Of a DNA stretch of 6,221 bases, positions 5,944 to 6,221 are shown piece by piece (position 1 is the stretch's first letter; each line of letters begins with the position of its first letter). The position numbers were made by a program, and so were the translations under genes. Below the pieces are notes generated by a model. That model worked only from the letters and a program-made list of their open reading frames with translations. It had not been told where the DNA came from and searched no databases. Source of the DNA: an uncultured Oribacterium sp. (GTDB taxonomy: Bacteria; Bacillota; Clostridia; Lachnospirales; Lachnospiraceae); the NCBI GenBank assembly GCA_937927445.1, contig CALAOB010000148.1, forward strand, positions 1 to 6,221, read 5' to 3'.

Positions 5944-6170
5944 TTATTCGTCATCGTCGCCACTGCTGATGGAAAGGCGGCCGTTGCTTGCGATCACCTT
6001 GCCGTTTGCATCGGTTTCGTTGATGTTGTAGTCACCGGCGGCCTTGACCTGTGCACCCGGGTTTGCGAAGCTGGATGCGTCCGCTGCGGCTGCGGTGGTC
6101 TGTGCAGCGGTCTCGGTACCAGCAGTACCTGCGGCTGCCTGGGTAGCGGTGGTGCCGTTGGCTGCAGCTG
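5944..6170 (-). CDS. C-terminal fragment of an Ala/Thr-rich protein, family not recognised
   Basis: The minus-strand frame is open from the end of genomic sequence (about 6170) to a TAA at 5944-5946; the start lies beyond the contig. About 74 codons are visible. The first half is a low-complexity Ala/Thr/Gly/Gln stretch (such as TTATQAAAGTAGTETAAQTT), resembling a linker or cell-surface stalk. It is followed by a short ordered-looking part (QVKAAGDYNINETDANGKVI) and an acidic tail ending SSGDDDE. GC-rich codons and the terminator 37 bases past the stop support it as a real gene. Extracellular location is plausible from composition only. No anchor motif such as LPxTG is present at this C-terminus. 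Confidence 0.65.
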
Positions 6171-6221
6171 CTGTATCTTATACACATCTCCGAGCCCACG
6201 AGACTAAGGCGAATCTCGTAT
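6171..6221 (+). other. Illumina Nextera adapter read-through (not genomic)
   Basis: Bases 6171-6189 match the Tn5 mosaic-end sequence with one mismatch (CTGTA instead of CTGTC). Bases 6190-6204 are the Nextera read-2 tail CCGAGCCCACGAGAC, 6205-6212 are TAAGGCGA (the N701 i7 index), and 6213-6221 begin the P7 flank ATCTCGTAT. The contig should be trimmed at about 6170. Confidence 0.98.

Noticed and set aside
5932..6207. Plus-strand ORF of 91 residues at the contig end
   Set aside because: It is antisense to the Ala/Thr-rich gene and its last residues (LYTSPSPRD) are translated adapter.

Overview
The window looks like a draft-assembly contig end from a Gram-positive gut- or rumen-type Clostridia, possibly of the Lachnospiraceae type. 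This rests on family recognition only: a NorD-like VWA protein, a PDDEXK_9-type ATPase, a NucA-like nuclease tail, AGGAG-type ribosome binding sites and strong hairpin terminators. No rRNA, tRNA or marker gene is present to fix the taxon.

Layout. (1) Bases 2-1825 (+) hold a large VWA-domain protein of the NorD/CobT-like class, probably cut at its 5' end by the window edge. (2) A perfect 15-bp hairpin at 1863-1900, flanked by A and T runs, lies between it and a convergent gene. (3) Bases 1913-2596 (-) encode an exported, probably lipid-anchored protein with a duplicated 13-residue segment and a chagasin (I42)-like C-terminal domain. (4) A 278-bp divergent intergenic region carries a good sigma-A-type promoter and a leader hairpin for the next gene. 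(5) Bases 2875-4542 (+) encode a complete 555-residue ATPase with a PD-(D/E)XK nuclease-like C-terminus, closed by a terminator at 4578-4609. (6) Bases 4543-4946 are non-coding. They hold a striking repeat cluster that includes a perfect TGTGA-N6-TCACA palindrome, and an extended -10 promoter. (7) Bases 4947-5656 (+) are an AT-rich zinc-ribbon gene broken by one frameshift. (8) Bases 5659-5789 carry a short ORF start joined to what reads as the C-terminal stub of a NucA-type DNA/RNA non-specific endonuclease. (9) A perfect 12-bp hairpin at 5881-5907 serves a minus-strand Ala/Thr-rich gene whose C-terminal 74 codons are visible. (10) Bases 6171-6221 are not genome. They are Illumina Nextera adapter plus an index, so the biological sequence ends at about 6170.

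How the genes fit together. The first three genes are GC-rich and look like ordinary chromosome. The block from about 4700 to 5660 is clearly AT-richer, has a broken gene, and abuts a decapitated nuclease gene, which suggests an accessory insertion or recombination junction. Because the contig ends in unremoved adapter, sequencing error is a serious alternative explanation for the frameshift. No complete, demonstrably new multi-gene system is visible. The best candidates for a second look are the repeat cluster at 4710-4786 and the AT-rich zinc-ribbon gene with its nuclease-stub junction.
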